This document shows positions 1 to 10,750 of a DNA stretch of 64,000 nucleotides, piece by piece. The translations under genes and the position numbers were made by a program. The notes below the pieces were generated by a model, which was given only the letters and a program-made list of their open reading frames with translations, was not told where the DNA came from and searched no databases. The stretch is from Cyprinodon diabolis (taxonomy: Eukaryota; Chordata; Actinopteri; Cyprinodontiformes; Cyprinodontidae): the NCBI GenBank assembly GCA_030533445.1, contig CM060069.1, positions 27,803,337 through 27,867,336 of the forward strand. Direction: 5' to 3'. How positions within the stretch are numbered: the stretch's first letter is position 1; each line of letters opens with the position of its first letter.

Positions 1-2040
1 TTAAAGTATGAGCAGCATTAATTCACAGAGAATTAGATATTTATAAGGAGATGGTTCTCAGACTGCATATAGATATCCTTTCATATTGTTATCTTGATGA
101 TCACTACTATTTCACCTCACAATCCATCACATACATACACAACCCAATCCCTCCTCACATTTGCAGCATTACAGATGTTTTTAACAGGTATTTAACAGAA
201 CTTGAAATCAGTGAGTGAACACTGATGTGTGAAAACAGCATTAGAGAAAACAACTGCAAAGTCAGAAAGCCACTAAGTATTTACTGTCTAATGGAAGACA
301 GAATAAAATGAGGAGGAACCACATGAGAAGATGCATTATAGATACAAAATAGATACATTGATGCACTACCATTGTACCTGTACACTCTACCCCCCGTAGT
401 GTTAACATGGTTACAACAGGCTTCATATCTAAAATAAACATTCTAAATGTCCAAAAATGAATTTCAGATTTCCATATTCCTACTGTTACTGGTCATAATT
501 TGTAGTATTTTGAATAGGAAGGAATGTATTTCAGATATAATAAATGCATATTAAGTCAAGTTGATAAATATCAAAATAGCCATTTGGAATATGTAAACAT
601 TTCTTGCACATTAACAAAAAACTGAATCTGTTGCTCCTTCTTTTAAATCCTTTCTCCGTTTTTTTTTATTTTTTATTCTGCATTAAAATCTATCTCCAGT
701 GGTGTTAAATTCGTACTTCCTGGTGCCTGTTGTCATGGTGACTCATCAAATCGGTCCTCCAGTGATAAAGACTCCTAGGGAACATACTTAGAGTTGATTA
801 AGCTAACTCACAGCTGCCTTTTTGAAACCGAAAACTCAGAGTTTACAACCTTAGGCTAGATCAATTCAGAGTTGAGGATTTGAGTCTGAGTTTGTTAAAC
901 CTACTTTGTGAAAATGGCCCCAGGTAGGTTCACATGTGCATGTCTGTTGCTGCTCTGTTAACATACCAACACCCACCCTGTGGCCACAAAAACTTTTGAT
1001 TTTTTTTTTGTATGTGAGATTGCAACTGACATTCAGATGTGCAAAAAAAAAGACACAAAATTGAGGGCGCAGTCATATTCAGGAAAGATAAATGGCTTTA
1101 CTGGTGCTAAGTAAATGTGCATATCCTCTGCCTTTAGGCTTTCACAGTTTGGTCATCAGAACATGATCTAAATATTTATTTAAGCACATGTGTAAGAAAA
1201 AATCTGCATCTGCTACTCTATTTTGCACATGCAAAGGTCATTATCCTGTTGCAGAGCCCATGACCTGCAACTGAGATCAAACTTTCAGACACTGGGCAGC
1301 ACATTTCTCTCTAGAATCCCTTGATAGTCCTTAGATTTCACTGAATAATCTAGAGATTGAAAACACCCTGTGCCAGATGAAGCGCAGAATCATGTGAATG
1401 ACTGTGATCTTGTGTCTCTGCGATGGTCCTCACAGACACTGACCAAATATAGCTGGCTTCTGAGCTGATAAACAATGGCACATTTTTCTTATGCACCCAT
1501 AGGAAATCAAGAAAGTTTTGAAAATGAATGGAGATAGAGGAGATTTATAATCTACAAGGTCATTATTAAATTAGCAAATAAATTAAATATGAGAAATCAA
1601 ATTACAACATATGTCATATCAAAGTCTTTTACAAAATTGATATATCAAAAAATTATTTCCTAAAAATTCAATACAAGCCAATAGTACAGATACATTTCAG
1701 ATACAATTAAATCATTTTCTTGAATAAATGTTTTTTTTTTCTTTTCTTTGTTTTGGCAAATTTCTGTTTGGGTTTCTAAAGCTCAACAGTTCATATAAAA
1801 AAACAGCATAAAATTAGTCAACTGAAGGCTCCTTTTGTTTCAGTAAAACAGATTTTTTGCTCATAAGTTTGTAAATTTCACGTCTATACCAACTCAAGTG
1901 TCCCAAAGGGCCAGAGAACCATGGTAGTTTAGAGGTTTTAGCAAACTAATTGGTTTGCTGATGCCTTGGATGCACTCTGGGTCCTTTCAGTGTGAACCTC
2001 CATGTTAAGTTGATCACCATGCTTTCCCACAGTTCTTTGC
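1..2040. other. Intergenic, no gene seen
   Basis: AT-rich sequence with no convincing coding exon on either strand. Around 720-930 there is a degraded repeat-like patch with the phrase aacctactttgtgaaaatgg, a wording I associate with fish MITEs, but I could not find both ends. Nothing else supportable. Confidence 0.6.
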
Positions 2041-2045
2041 ATGAT

Positions 2046-2501
2046 TGTTATGGTTCTCATTTGTTGTGTGTGAGTTTTCAGTTTTCTGTTATCAGTTGTT
2101 TTTATTTTCCATGATATTCTAGCATTCTTTGGTTAATCTCTGTTGCCCCCTTGTGATTGTTTTCTTTACCCTTGGATTCCCTCTTGCCAGTTCCACCCAC
2201 ACCTGCTCCTCATTCAGCTCGTTAGTCCATCCTTTGTTTGGTTCTCCTTAAATACTCCACCTCTGCAGTCACTCAGTGCTGGTTCCTTCTCGTTGCTGTA
2301 TTGTCTACTCTGCTCGTCTCTCCCCGGCTCCTCAGACTCGTTTTTCCCCTGATATCTCCATGATTTTGGTTTGTTTAATACTTTAAGTTGGATTTCTGCC
2401 TCTAATACCTTTGGTCTGCAATTAAACCTCTCAGAACTCATCTCTGCTTCACTCGACTCCGCATCTGGGTCCTCGAGCAACCTCACCACGCATTGTTGAC
2501 A
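2046..2501 (+). mobile_element. Solo LTR, gypsy-type (family B)
   Basis: A 456-bp sequence that begins TG (tgttatgg) and ends CA (gttgaca), flanked on both sides by the 5-bp direct repeat atgat (2041-2045 and 2502-2506). That is the signature of an LTR left by recombination between the two LTRs of an inserted element. A TATA-like stretch (about 2250) is followed by a C/T-rich start region. Its middle and 3' parts resemble the probable LTR at 21171-21560, for example in the words ctctgttgccc and gctggttcct. No internal gag or pol remains. Small ORFs inside it are chance. Confidence 0.8.
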
Positions 2502-2563
2502 ATGATAAATAGGCACAGCACAGCCTTAATATGTCCACTGTGTGACAAATGCACACCTTCATA

Positions 2564-3811
2564 CACTATATTGCCAAAAGTATTTGCTCACCCATCCAAA
2601 TTATTGGAATCAGGTGTTCCAATCACTTCCATGGCCACAGGTGTATAAATTCAAGCACCTAGGCATGCAGACTGTTTTTACAAACATTTGTGAAAGAATG
2701 GGTCGCTCTCAGGAGCTCAGTGAATTCCAGCGTGGAACTGTGATAGGATGCCACCTGTGCAACAAATCCAGTCGTGAAATTTCCTCGCTCCTAAATATTC
2801 CACAGTCAACTGTCAGCTGTATTATAAGAAAATGGAAGTGTTTGGGAACGACAGCAACTCAGCCACGAAGTGGTAGGCCACGTAAACTGACGGAGCGGGG
2901 TCAGCGGATGCTGAAGCGCATAGTGCGAAGAGGTCGCCAACTTTCTGCAGAGTCAATCACTACAGACCTCCAAACTTCATGTGGCCTTCAGATTAGCTCA
3001 AGAACAGTGCGCAGAGAGCTTCATGGAATGGGTTTCCATGGTCGAGCAGCTGCATCCAAGCCATACATAACCAAGTGCAATGCAAAGCGTCGGATGCGGT
3101 GGTGTAAAGCACGCCGCCACTGGACTCTAGAGCAGTGGAGACGCGTTCTCTGGAGTGACGAATCGCGCTTCTCCATCTGGCAATCTGATGGACGGGTCTG
3201 GGTTTGGCGGTTGCCAGGAGAACGGTACTTGTCTGACTGCATTGTGCCAAGTGTAAAGTTTGATGGAGGGGGGATTATGGTGTGGGGTTGTTTTTCAGGA
3301 GCTGGGCTTGGCCCCTTAGTTCCAGTGAAAGGAACTCTGAATGCTTCAGCATACCAAGACATTTTGGACAATTCCATGCTCCCAACTTTGTGGGAACAGT
3401 TTGGAGCTGGCCCCTTCCTCTTCCAACATGACTGTGCACCAGTGCACAAAGCAAGGTCCATAAAGACATGGATGACAGAGTCTGGTGTGGATGAACTTGA
3501 CTGGCCTGCACAGAGTCCTGACCTCAACCCGATAGAACACCTTTGGGATGAATTAGAGCGGAGACTGAGAGCCAGGCCTTCTCGTCCAACATCAGTGTGC
3601 GACCTCACAAATGCGCTTCTGGAAGAATGGTCAAAAATTCCCATAAACACACTCCTAAACCTTGTGGACAGCCTTCCCAGAAGAGTTGAAGCTGTTCTAG
3701 CTGCAAAGGGTGGACCGACGTCATATTGAACCCTATGGATTAGGAACGGGATGTCACTTAAGCTCATATGTGAGTCAAGGCAGGTGAGCAAATACTTTTG
3801 GCAATATAGTG
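2564..3811 (+). mobile_element. Complete Tc1-type transposon
   Basis: A 1248-bp element bounded by perfect 29-bp terminal inverted repeats (2564-2592 and 3783-3811, beginning cactatattgccaaaag) and by the TA target duplication of Tc1/mariner elements (2562-2563 and 3812-3813). It encloses one unbroken transposase gene. Length, single-ORF layout and TIR length fit the short-TIR fish Tc1 elements. It inserted about 60 bp beyond a solo LTR. Confidence 0.95.
2698..3729 (+). CDS. Tc1 transposase, intact, 343 aa
   Basis: DDE-class cut-and-paste transposase that binds the TIRs and moves the element into TA sites. The frame is open further upstream, even into the TIR, but the start at 2698 ([10 protein letters not shown]) matches the usual Tc1 N-terminus and length of about 340 residues. 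The N-terminal half carries the paired-like double helix-turn-helix (about residues 6-125), split by the GRPRK linker at 59-63. The catalytic domain has D154 (SDESRF), D245 (QHDCAPVH) and E280 ([11 protein letters not shown]). The spacing D245-34-E280 is the Tc1 DD34E pattern. No stop, frameshift or missing catalytic residue is visible, which is unusual for a vertebrate Tc1 copy. Whether it is expressed or active cannot be read from sequence. Confidence 0.95.
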   Translation: MGRSQELSEFQRGTVIGCHLCNKSSREISSLLNIPQSTVSCIIRKWKCLGTTATQPRSGRPRKLTERGQRMLKRIVRRGRQLSAESITTDLQTSCGLQISSRTVRRELHGMGFHGRAAASKPYITKCNAKRRMRWCKARRHWTLEQWRRVLWSDESRFSIWQSDGRVWVWRLPGERYLSDCIVPSVKFDGGGIMVWGCFSGAGLGPLVPVKGTLNASAYQDILDNSMLPTLWEQFGAGPFLFQHDCAPVHKARSIKTWMTESGVDELDWPAQSPDLNPIEHLWDELERRLRARPSRPTSVCDLTNALLEEWSKIPINTLLNLVDSLPRRVEAVLAAKGGPTSY

Positions 3812-3813
3812 TA

Positions 3814-4955
3814 TGTTCTTGGTTTTATAATGGAGAGCTTCAGCTATTTGCCACATTTGAGTATCTTTTGTTTTAGGTTTGTAGTTTTATTTTTTTAAAG
3901 GCTGTAGTGCAAATTTGACAAACATCACCCATCTGGAGGGCTGAAGGCTGCCCTGTTCAGCACAGCAGCCTGTAGTTCCTTCCTTACCCTGGATATTTTT
4001 TTTATTGTTTACCCCCCGAAGATGAAGGTATAGGACCTAGGAACACGGGCTACAATTTAATTAATTCAGATGAAGAATCTGGTTCTGGTTTGGAATGCAC
4101 ATTCATAATGGACATTCTGACAAATATAATGGTATACTGGGACTTTGAGCTGTGATGTCAAATCTAGAGTGTGTTTAAAATAAAAATGTATCATTATCAC
4201 CATTATGAATAAACTTTATCTTTATATAACACCTTTTAGGGCATATATGACGTGTGGTAAACAAAAGAAAATCTATTAATATGGTTACAGTAAGTAAAAG
4301 CAATTAAACAAAAAGTTATATGGTCCACATAAAGTCCACAGACCAATGGCGTGAATATGGGTAAGCAGAGACAGCAGTTGCTTACGGGCCCATGGCCTCT
4401 TAGGGGCCCAATGACTGACACCTGGGAGGCTCCCTACGCAATCGTAGACTAGGACGTCTCTTAGTAGATGTAATGGTGCGAAAAAAAATCGTTTGCAACC
4501 CACCTGATACTGAAGTGGTTAACCGCACCGGACTGTATTTATACCCCAACACATACCAGATTTCAACATGATGGTGAGCGTTTATAACACGACACCAATA
4601 GCAAAGCAGAAAGTGGTATTTTTAATTACTATGTTAAAAACTGTGTATAGTTCATTAGATGGTTGGTAAAAAATACACTTATAAAATATGTTTCAAACCG
4701 CAATAAAGATCTTAAAAGCACGATGTATTTGAGTATTTTAGTTTTTACACTACAACTTGGAATTATGGGTAATCCAGAGAGTAGATAAGCTTCTCCGTGA
4801 AATGAATAACATGTGGCGGTGCGCTGTCACCAATGAATTGTGATTTGTGATCTAAATGAACTTGCTTCATCTTTAGTGGCATAACCTCAGCAAGTTGCAT
4901 TGGATATATTGATTTAAAGGAAAATGCTGTTTTTTCTTTAAATCAATAAAGATTT
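3814..4955. other. Intergenic, no recognised element
   Basis: No coding exon recognised. A 72-codon minus-strand ORF around 4285-4503 has no family resemblance. The patch at 4370-4440 is more GC-rich than its surroundings and may be the edge of a dispersed repeat, but I cannot name it. Confidence 0.4.
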
Positions 4956-4959
4956 ACGT

Positions 4960-5735
4960 TATTACATCGTTATTACATCGTTATTACATCGTGTTCTACT
5001 CAACCATATGAGTTTTTTGTAATTTCGAGCCGTTCTGCAGATATTCCGGTCGGTTATATCCAAGTAGCATCTTTACTTTGGGCAACGATTTGAAGGCACA
5101 AACTAAACTGTTCATAATTTATCATTTATGGTACGCCAGCATTCATAACATGTAGGCAAATCACTGTCCTCCAGACATACGCGGTTATATTTTTTATATT
5201 TATATCTTTTAAAGACAAAGTGGAGTGTATATGACGTCATCCGAGCGCGCCGGCTACCGTTCATTCTTCCTGTTCGCTGAACTGCTGCTAGTTTTACTCA
5301 CATGCCTGGAAGATATGTAGTGCTACTACCACAGATCATCTCGCTCTCGAAATGGAATTGAACGATTCAGATTAGCTTGCTGAATGAATAGAAGGGGTAG
5401 AGCGTAGCCGCCTGTGGCCCGGGCTTCCTGTTATGACTCCAGTCCAGCATGTGGATGACGTCATACATGCGCCGCTTTGTTTTTAAAAGATATAAATATA
5501 AAAAATATAACTGCAGATGTCTGGGGGACAGTCATTTGCCTACATGTTATGAATGCTGGCGTACCATAAATAATAAATTATGGACAGTTTAGTTTGTGCC
5601 TTCAACTCGTTGCCCATAGGAAGACTAGGAAGACGTTACTTGGATATAACAAAACGGAATATCTTCAGAACAGTTCCAAATGACACAAGACTTATATAGG
5701 TGAGTAGAACATGATGTAATAAAGTAAAATCAAGG
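4960..5735. mobile_element. Foldback/MITE-like inverted repeat
   Basis: Sequence 4960-5240 recurs as its reverse complement at 5461-5735: for example 5130-5160 against 5535-5565 (gtacgccagcattcataac and its complement), and ttatattttttatatttat at 5185 against 5495. The arms (about 280 bp) flank a central segment of about 200 bp. Near the inner edge of each arm sits a perfect TGACGTCA (5232-5239 and 5456-5463). Exact termini and target duplication could not be fixed, so the superfamily is unknown. There is no coding capacity. Confidence 0.7.
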
Positions 5736-5912
5736 GCCAAAAAAAAAAAAAAAAAACGGCGTTCCAAAGATGTATGCAGCAGCTTTTCATGTTTTTTTTT
5801 TAAAGATATTTTAGATTTGAATTTATAGTTAACAGTAAATAACAAAGTTAATAAACCCACACCAAAAAGCAAAAGAAAAGAATGAATAAATATGCCTTTA
5901 ATATAGGAAATG

Positions 5913-6191
5913 TGTTAGGATCCGGGGCTTTGCCCACCAGAGGGCGCCATGGATCCATGCCTGGGGAGCTTGGACTCAGCTGTTTTCCATTCTGCTGATT
6001 AAGGAAGCTTTCCTATATAAGCTGAGTGTGACCTCCCCTCTGAGCTGGATCGTTGTCTTACCTGTGCCACCATGCCTGTCTGAACTTGGAACCTGCAGTT
6101 TCCTTGTGTTCCAATAAATATTGGACTTTTATTCCTCCCTCTGTGTCTGTGAGTTCTGCATTTGGGCTAGTAAAACCATCGCTTCATGACA
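5913..6191 (+). mobile_element. Solo LTR, sushi-type (family A relative)
   Basis: 279 bp, begins tgttaggatccgggg and ends cttcatgaca, with perfect 5-bp duplications aaatg at 5908-5912 and 6192-6196. The first 50 bp and the tgaca end resemble the LTR of the gypsy element at 9073, so it is a shorter relative. A TATA box (tatataag) lies near 6015 and an AATAAA near 6115. It landed inside the target duplication of the large inverted-repeat transposon, which dates it after that insertion. Confidence 0.85.
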
Positions 6192-6235
6192 AAATGTACG
6201 GAAGCGTATTGCTGTCACTTGAAAAAAATAAAATT

Positions 6236-6482
6236 TTGCTCATTATATTGTATAAACGTGATAATTATATTGTATAAATGTTATAATTATATTGTATAAA
6301 CGTGATAGTTATATTGTATAAACGTGATAGTTATATTGTATAAACGTGATAGTATATTGTATAATCGTGATACTATATTGTATAAACGATATAGTTATAT
6401 TGTATAAACGTGATAGTTATATTGTATAAACGTGATAGTTATATTGTATAAACGTAATAGTTATATTGTATAAACGTGATAA
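6236..6482 (+). repeat. 22-bp minisatellite, arm A
   Basis: About eleven copies of ttatattgtataaacgtgatag, some 1-3 bases shorter or with point changes. It lies just inside the terminus of arm A of the composite transposon; arm B has the same array in reverse orientation. Subterminal arrays like this are transposase-binding or replication-slippage products in several DNA transposons; the role here is unknown. Confidence 0.9.
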
Positions 6483-6572
6483 CTTATATGCTTTATTCAG
6501 TAGTACCGCGAGACTTATTTAAGATGAAGATGTTTTCGCTCTAAGTAGGTTTTTGAAGGAAGTGAAGAGAGG

Positions 6573-7150
6573 ATGGCTGAACAGAGATTCCTTCCAAAGC
6601 GCAGCGCATCAGAGTCAATGTCTGTCACACATAAAGGTGGGGCTCCAATTAAATGTTTGATCGAACATGAGAACTATCCTGACATCCTTATCCAGGTAAT
6701 CGTGGGACGTTTTCACTCTGCATGTCTTCTCGTCTGCAGCACAATGGCGAGTTTACTGGAGTTGATCAAGTTTTACTTTATTGTCGGTCTAAGACAGGAG
6801 AAATCCCGATGCTGCTGCACACTGGAGGAGATCAGTATTAGCATGAACACATTGAGAAGAATCCTCCACAGAATGGGAGTCTATGGAAGAAAACATCAAT
6901 TAGATCTTCTAGATGCGGAGGCCTTCCTCGTTGACCAGCTGGAGAGATACGGAAGCCTGCACGGATATACGTTTCACCCCCTTAAATGTGTTTAGCATGG
7001 ATATGCTGGGACTCAGAATACAGTGAGACATCTGTTATCATTTCTGGACCCAAGGGGTGCAGAACGAAGGCAGAGGAGGAGGCTGATGTGGCGCGTATTG
7101 ATCCTGGACCTCATTTCTTCCACGAAGCAGAAGTTGGCTTCCGATTGCAA
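6573..7150 (+). pseudogene. Integrase-like transposon protein, broken (arm A)
   Basis: A reading frame from about 6573 contains, from the ATG at 6744, MASLLELIKFYFIVGLRQE, then a helix-turn-helix-like stretch (ISMNTLRRILHRMG...GRKHQ) and DLLDAEAFLVDQLERYGSLHGY. After a TAG at 6993-6995 the same frame continues with NTVRHLLSFLDPRGAERRQRRRL, then loses frame near 7095, just before DPGPHFFHE. This order resembles the N-terminal part of fish 'integrase core domain' transposon proteins, as I remember them. The catalytic DDE core is absent, so the piece is non-functional. A 46-bp stretch at 6695-6740 has GT and AG ends and might be a small intron. Confidence 0.55.
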
Positions 7151-7370
7151 CTTCTGCTTCAGTAAAGGAGTAAAGGGCGATTCCACTTTAATTTTCCCTA
7201 CCTTCAGTATCTTTAATCCACTCTAATTAAAAAAACTACAACACTTAGACACATCTAACCTGGACTAGATTATTCTAAACTACTTGTAGAACAATTAAAA
7301 CCAGGCCTGGGATTTGTAATACATTTCTCTGAGTTGTGAAACTTCAATTAAAAACTGTTTTAACACTTTT

Positions 7371-9072
7371 TTTAGTGTCCATGTCACACTACAAGTTGAG
7401 CAGCTCTAAAACTACAACACCTAGACACATCTAACCTGAAACTGAAAAAAGGACATATATAATGAACCCCTCTTGCTCTGACATTCATTTTTTTATTTTA
7501 TTTTTGATTTGGATTCCACTTTTATTTGTAATTTTTTTTTCTTTTTTGTCTTTAGTGTATCATCATTTGGTCTTGCAATTGTTTAATCTCTAATGCGTCA
7601 CCTGATATCATGCTTCCAACAATTTATTGTTCTCTTTCTTTTGGTATTAACTTTTTCTCTTCTTTGACACAGAAAGTAATTCTTTATAAGTACTTCCTTT
7701 CAGTGTTGCATATTTGCTTAAACCCCCAGTTGGTGGTGATAGATGGCTGCTAACACTGAGCCAGGTTTTGTGGGAAGTTTGCTCTATGTCGTCCCTACAA
7801 GCCTTCTTGTGTAAAAGGTTTGATTGAAAAAGTGAATACAAATGCTTATTGTCCACTGTGGCTCCATGTTGAAGAAAGAGTGAATGCTGCATGTCAACTT
7901 AGGGACTCAGATTTTAAAAAATGCATGGAACGGGTTTATACAATAATCTGAATAATCTGAACTTTACTGTCTTTTTGATTGATACTATCAGTTCAAATAT
8001 TATTGGGTTTAATTGACTTTTTTCAAATGCTTTGACATGTGTTTTAATTTTGTACTATATTAATAAAGATCGAATAAATTAGAAATGTTGGTGTTAATAC
8101 AGAGATACATGTCTTATATCTTTCTTGTATATTCTAATAATTTTAACAAGGTTTTTTTTGGGAACACTAGTTTGATGTCTTTAAAGGGTCCGTAAAAAAC
8201 ATTTTAAATGATGAAGTATTTAGCAGAATTAGGCTTCAGTCATGTTAAGATCTTTGTTGTGGTTTTCCCTTTCAAAAGAAAATCATATATGGCAAACATG
8301 GCTTAAACTCAGAGATACAGGTGAATTCAGAATTTCACTTTACTGTACAGCTTAAGTATTTTTCTCCTGAAATCATTTTATTCAGACTGTGAACAGTTAG
8401 AAATTCATCCTAAATACCCTCCTACTATGGAGTCGATGTGACAAGTGAATTTCTCCACTGTGAGATCATTAAAGTCTATCCTATCTTACCTTACCCTCTC
8501 TCAATATTTCTTTAAGATTTTGCAGGACATAACAATCCATTACTTTAGGAAGTCACTTGTATGTCTGGTGGATATGAATAGCTGAAGTAATCAAACTTTT
8601 TCTTACAGTTATTTGAGTAGTAAGATGTTACTGTTACAACAAATGTTTAATGTACTCAGAAAATTACACCCATTTATCAAATTATTTCTTGATTTGTAAA
8701 AAAAAAATAAGAAATCAATTGAGATAAAAAAAATTGACAATGTTGTTCCACCATGTTTAAAATATTTCTATTACATGTCTTAAGCCAATTTAGTAGTCAG
8801 TTGGTTTGTGAAAACATGAAACCTGCTTCTTCTATCAATTAACACAAAAACTTGGACAATAGACCTCGTCTTTGCCCAAAGGACAACGCTGGAGAACAAT
8901 AGTCTGGAGAAGTGAGGGGAAGAAGGAGGAAAGAAGAATATAAAAAAGAAAAAGGAGAAAATTGCTAAATTAGTTTGAATCCTGCTTGGGACATGCATCA
9001 ATTCATGTAAACTTTAACAAACTGCTGCAAATCTATCAAATATAGCTTTAAAACTGATACAAATACAATTAA
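7371..9072. other. Loop of composite transposon, no gene seen
   Basis: AT-rich sequence between arm A and the gypsy insertion. A short phrase aactacaacac(c/t)tagacacatct occurs at about 7232 (inside arm A) and again at about 7406. A SINE/LINE-like tail (aatttctccactgtgagatc) sits at 8440-8475. An 81-codon minus ORF at 7647-7892 has no recognisable family. No transposase was found here. Confidence 0.45.
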
Positions 9073-9694
9073 TGTTGGGATCTGGGGATATACCACCTTC
9101 CTCCAGCAGAGTGCGCCGTGGGTCTCCTGGGCTGGAGCCCTCCAGCACACCTGAGACACATCTACTCATCAGGAGACCTTCCCTTTATAAGCAGCTGCCA
9201 GACCTTCCTTCGACGCCGCAGTGTTGACCTCAGTTTGGAAAACTGTCTCAAGCCTGAAGCTCTGGGTGACCTTAACCTGCCTCCCAGCCCTGGTGAGCCA
9301 AACCAGAAGATTCCTATTTGGATTTCCCCTGCTGCTCTCTGTGAAGAGCTGGAAACTCTGATCAAGGTCTGCCATTCAAAGTCAGAAGCTAGACGCTGCA
9401 GTTGCTTGTGTACTCTGCTGAACCAACAGTCTCTGGACCCAACGGTTCCCTCTCTCACAAGAGAAGCCTGGACCCCGTCAAGGTAGAATCAGAATTATCT
9501 AAAAGGACTCTTTTATCATCTGCCTGCCCAGCTAATCAAGCTATCATCTCTGCAGACTTCAGTGAACCCAACCCGGACCTGTTCCAGATCCAGTTCATGT
9601 TTTTTGTGTCAACATCTTAAATAAACTCTGTTAAACTTTTACCCAGCCTCCGTTGTGTTCTGCATGTGGGTTTGATATAAAACCAATCATGACA
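9073..9694 (+). repeat. 5' LTR of gypsy element
   Basis: 622 bp, TG...CA ends (tgttgggatc ... atcatgaca). A TATA box (tttataa, 9184-9190) lies 25-31 bp before the presumed RNA start at 9215. An AATAAA signal is present at about 9620. The last 452 bp are repeated at 13808-14259. ORFs inside the LTR on both strands are chance. Confidence 0.93.
9184..9225 (+). promoter_or_regulatory. TATA box and predicted RNA start of the gypsy element
   Basis: The TATA box tttataa at 9184-9190 precedes gccgcagtgtt (9215-9225) by a normal core-promoter distance. That 11-mer is exactly complementary to the sequence just after the LTR (9696-9706), so it probably marks the transcript's 5' end, as in Tf1. The start site is inferred from the complementarity, not from transcript data. 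Confidence 0.75.
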
Positions 9695-10750
9695 GAACAC
9701 TGCGGCCAAACACAAATCCCAGCAGATCACCTCCGGAGGAGGCTTGAGGAGCAGGACGCTCAAATCCTTGGACATGCGCATACCCTCCGTGAGTTACACA
9801 CAAAAGTTGAACATCAGAACCAAATGTTACAGGCATATGCCAGCTACATGGGAAATGCTAATGCCACGCCAGCAGTACGTCCTGTTCCAGATCCACTTCC
9901 GCCTCTAAGGTCACCGGCAGTGACGTCATTTCCTGAGTTCCGTCCAAGTCCGCCTGAAAGATTTTCAGCTAACCAAAGGGATTGTAAGGGATTTTTTTTT
10001 CAATCTTGTTTATTTTTTGAGCAATCTCCCGGCAGTTTTCCGAATGATAGGAAAAAAATATCCTTCATTCTCTCTCAACTCACTGGACGAGCTCTTGAAT
10101 GGGCGGAGGCAAGGTTCTCTTCAGAGTCCAGTTTTTCTTGCACTTTTTCCGAGTTCATATCTGAGTTTTCCCAAGTATTCAACCACGACTCAGATAAAAC
10201 AATTGATTCCCGAGTCCTGCTAAATTTAAAACAGGGAAATTCTACAGTGGCTGAGTTCTCCATTGACTTCCGGGTTAAAGCCGCAGCCTCAGGTTGGAAC
10301 GAATGTGCACTTAAGAGTGCTTATTTTAAGGCTTTAAATGATAACATCAAAGACGAACTAGCCACAATCGACGAACCAGCTAGTTTGGAGGACTTAATCC
10401 GTTTAACCATCAGACTGGATAACAGACTCCGAACTAGAAATAACTCTAGACAAAGAAGTCTAAATTTTTCTGTGTCAGCTCCTGCATTTAATAATGCTTC
10501 TGTTTTTTCTGGACCCGCAGAACCCAGTTCCAAGCCAAAGTCTAAAAACCAGACTCTTTCTGTGCCTGTCGAAGTCTCTCACTCAGATGGAGCGGAGGTC
10601 GAACCCATGCAGATTGGACACACAAGGCTATCCCCTGAGGAAAGAAAACGAAGATTTAGAGGCAATCTGTGTCTGTACTGTGGTGAGACTGGCCATTTCA
10701 TTGCTTCATGTCCGGCTAAGTCAAAAGCCAGGGCCCGTCAGAGGAATTGA
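9689..10750 (+). CDS. gag: Gag polyprotein of gypsy element, 353 aa
   Basis: Structural capsid/nucleocapsid protein that packages element RNA into particles. The ATG at 9689 straddles the LTR edge and gives [15 protein letters not shown]; the frame is open a little further upstream inside the LTR. Residues about 10-55 are heptad-rich (coiled coil). The retrotransposon gag (capsid) domain spans about 85-240, with [13 protein letters not shown] and [13 protein letters not shown] typical of sushi/PEG10-like Gag. One CCHC zinc knuckle ([14 protein letters not shown]) lies at about 328-341, followed by a basic tail. The frame is intact. Pol follows in the -1 frame with overlap; I found no canonical X XXY YYZ slip site aligned to the gag frame. 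Confidence 0.9.
   Translation: MTEHCGQTQIPADHLRRRLEEQDAQILGHAHTLRELHTKVEHQNQMLQAYASYMGNANATPAVRPVPDPLPPLRSPAVTSFPEFRPSPPERFSANQRDCKGFFFQSCLFFEQSPGSFPNDRKKISFILSQLTGRALEWAEARFSSESSFSCTFSEFISEFSQVFNHDSDKTIDSRVLLNLKQGNSTVAEFSIDFRVKAAASGWNECALKSAYFKALNDNIKDELATIDEPASLEDLIRLTIRLDNRLRTRNNSRQRSLNFSVSAPAFNNASVFSGPAEPSSKPKSKNQTLSVPVEVSHSDGAEVEPMQIGHTRLSPEERKRRFRGNLCLYCGETGHFIASCPAKSKARARQRN
9696..9706 (+). promoter_or_regulatory. Self-priming primer-binding site
   Basis: aacactgcggc starts 2 nt after the LTR end and is the perfect reverse complement of 9215-9225. Tf1 of fission yeast and the vertebrate sushi group prime minus-strand DNA synthesis from the 5' end of their own RNA instead of from a tRNA. 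This arrangement matches that. It lies inside the first gag codons. Confidence 0.8.

Noticed and set aside
2143..2516. ORFs of 69 and 100 codons on opposite strands
   Set aside because: Both lie within the solo LTR 2046-2501 and have no protein motif.
3021..3791. 256-codon ORF on the minus strand
   Set aside because: Antisense shadow of the intact Tc1 transposase, which explains the same bases with catalytic motifs.
6236..6482. CRISPR-like regular repeat
   Set aside because: The 22-bp units are directly tandem with no unique spacers, and the host is a vertebrate; it is a minisatellite.
9118..9486. 122-codon ORF and minus-strand ORFs of 68-98 codons, repeated at 13698-14023
   Set aside because: They fall entirely inside the LTRs of the gypsy element, repeat only because the LTR is repeated, and match no protein family.
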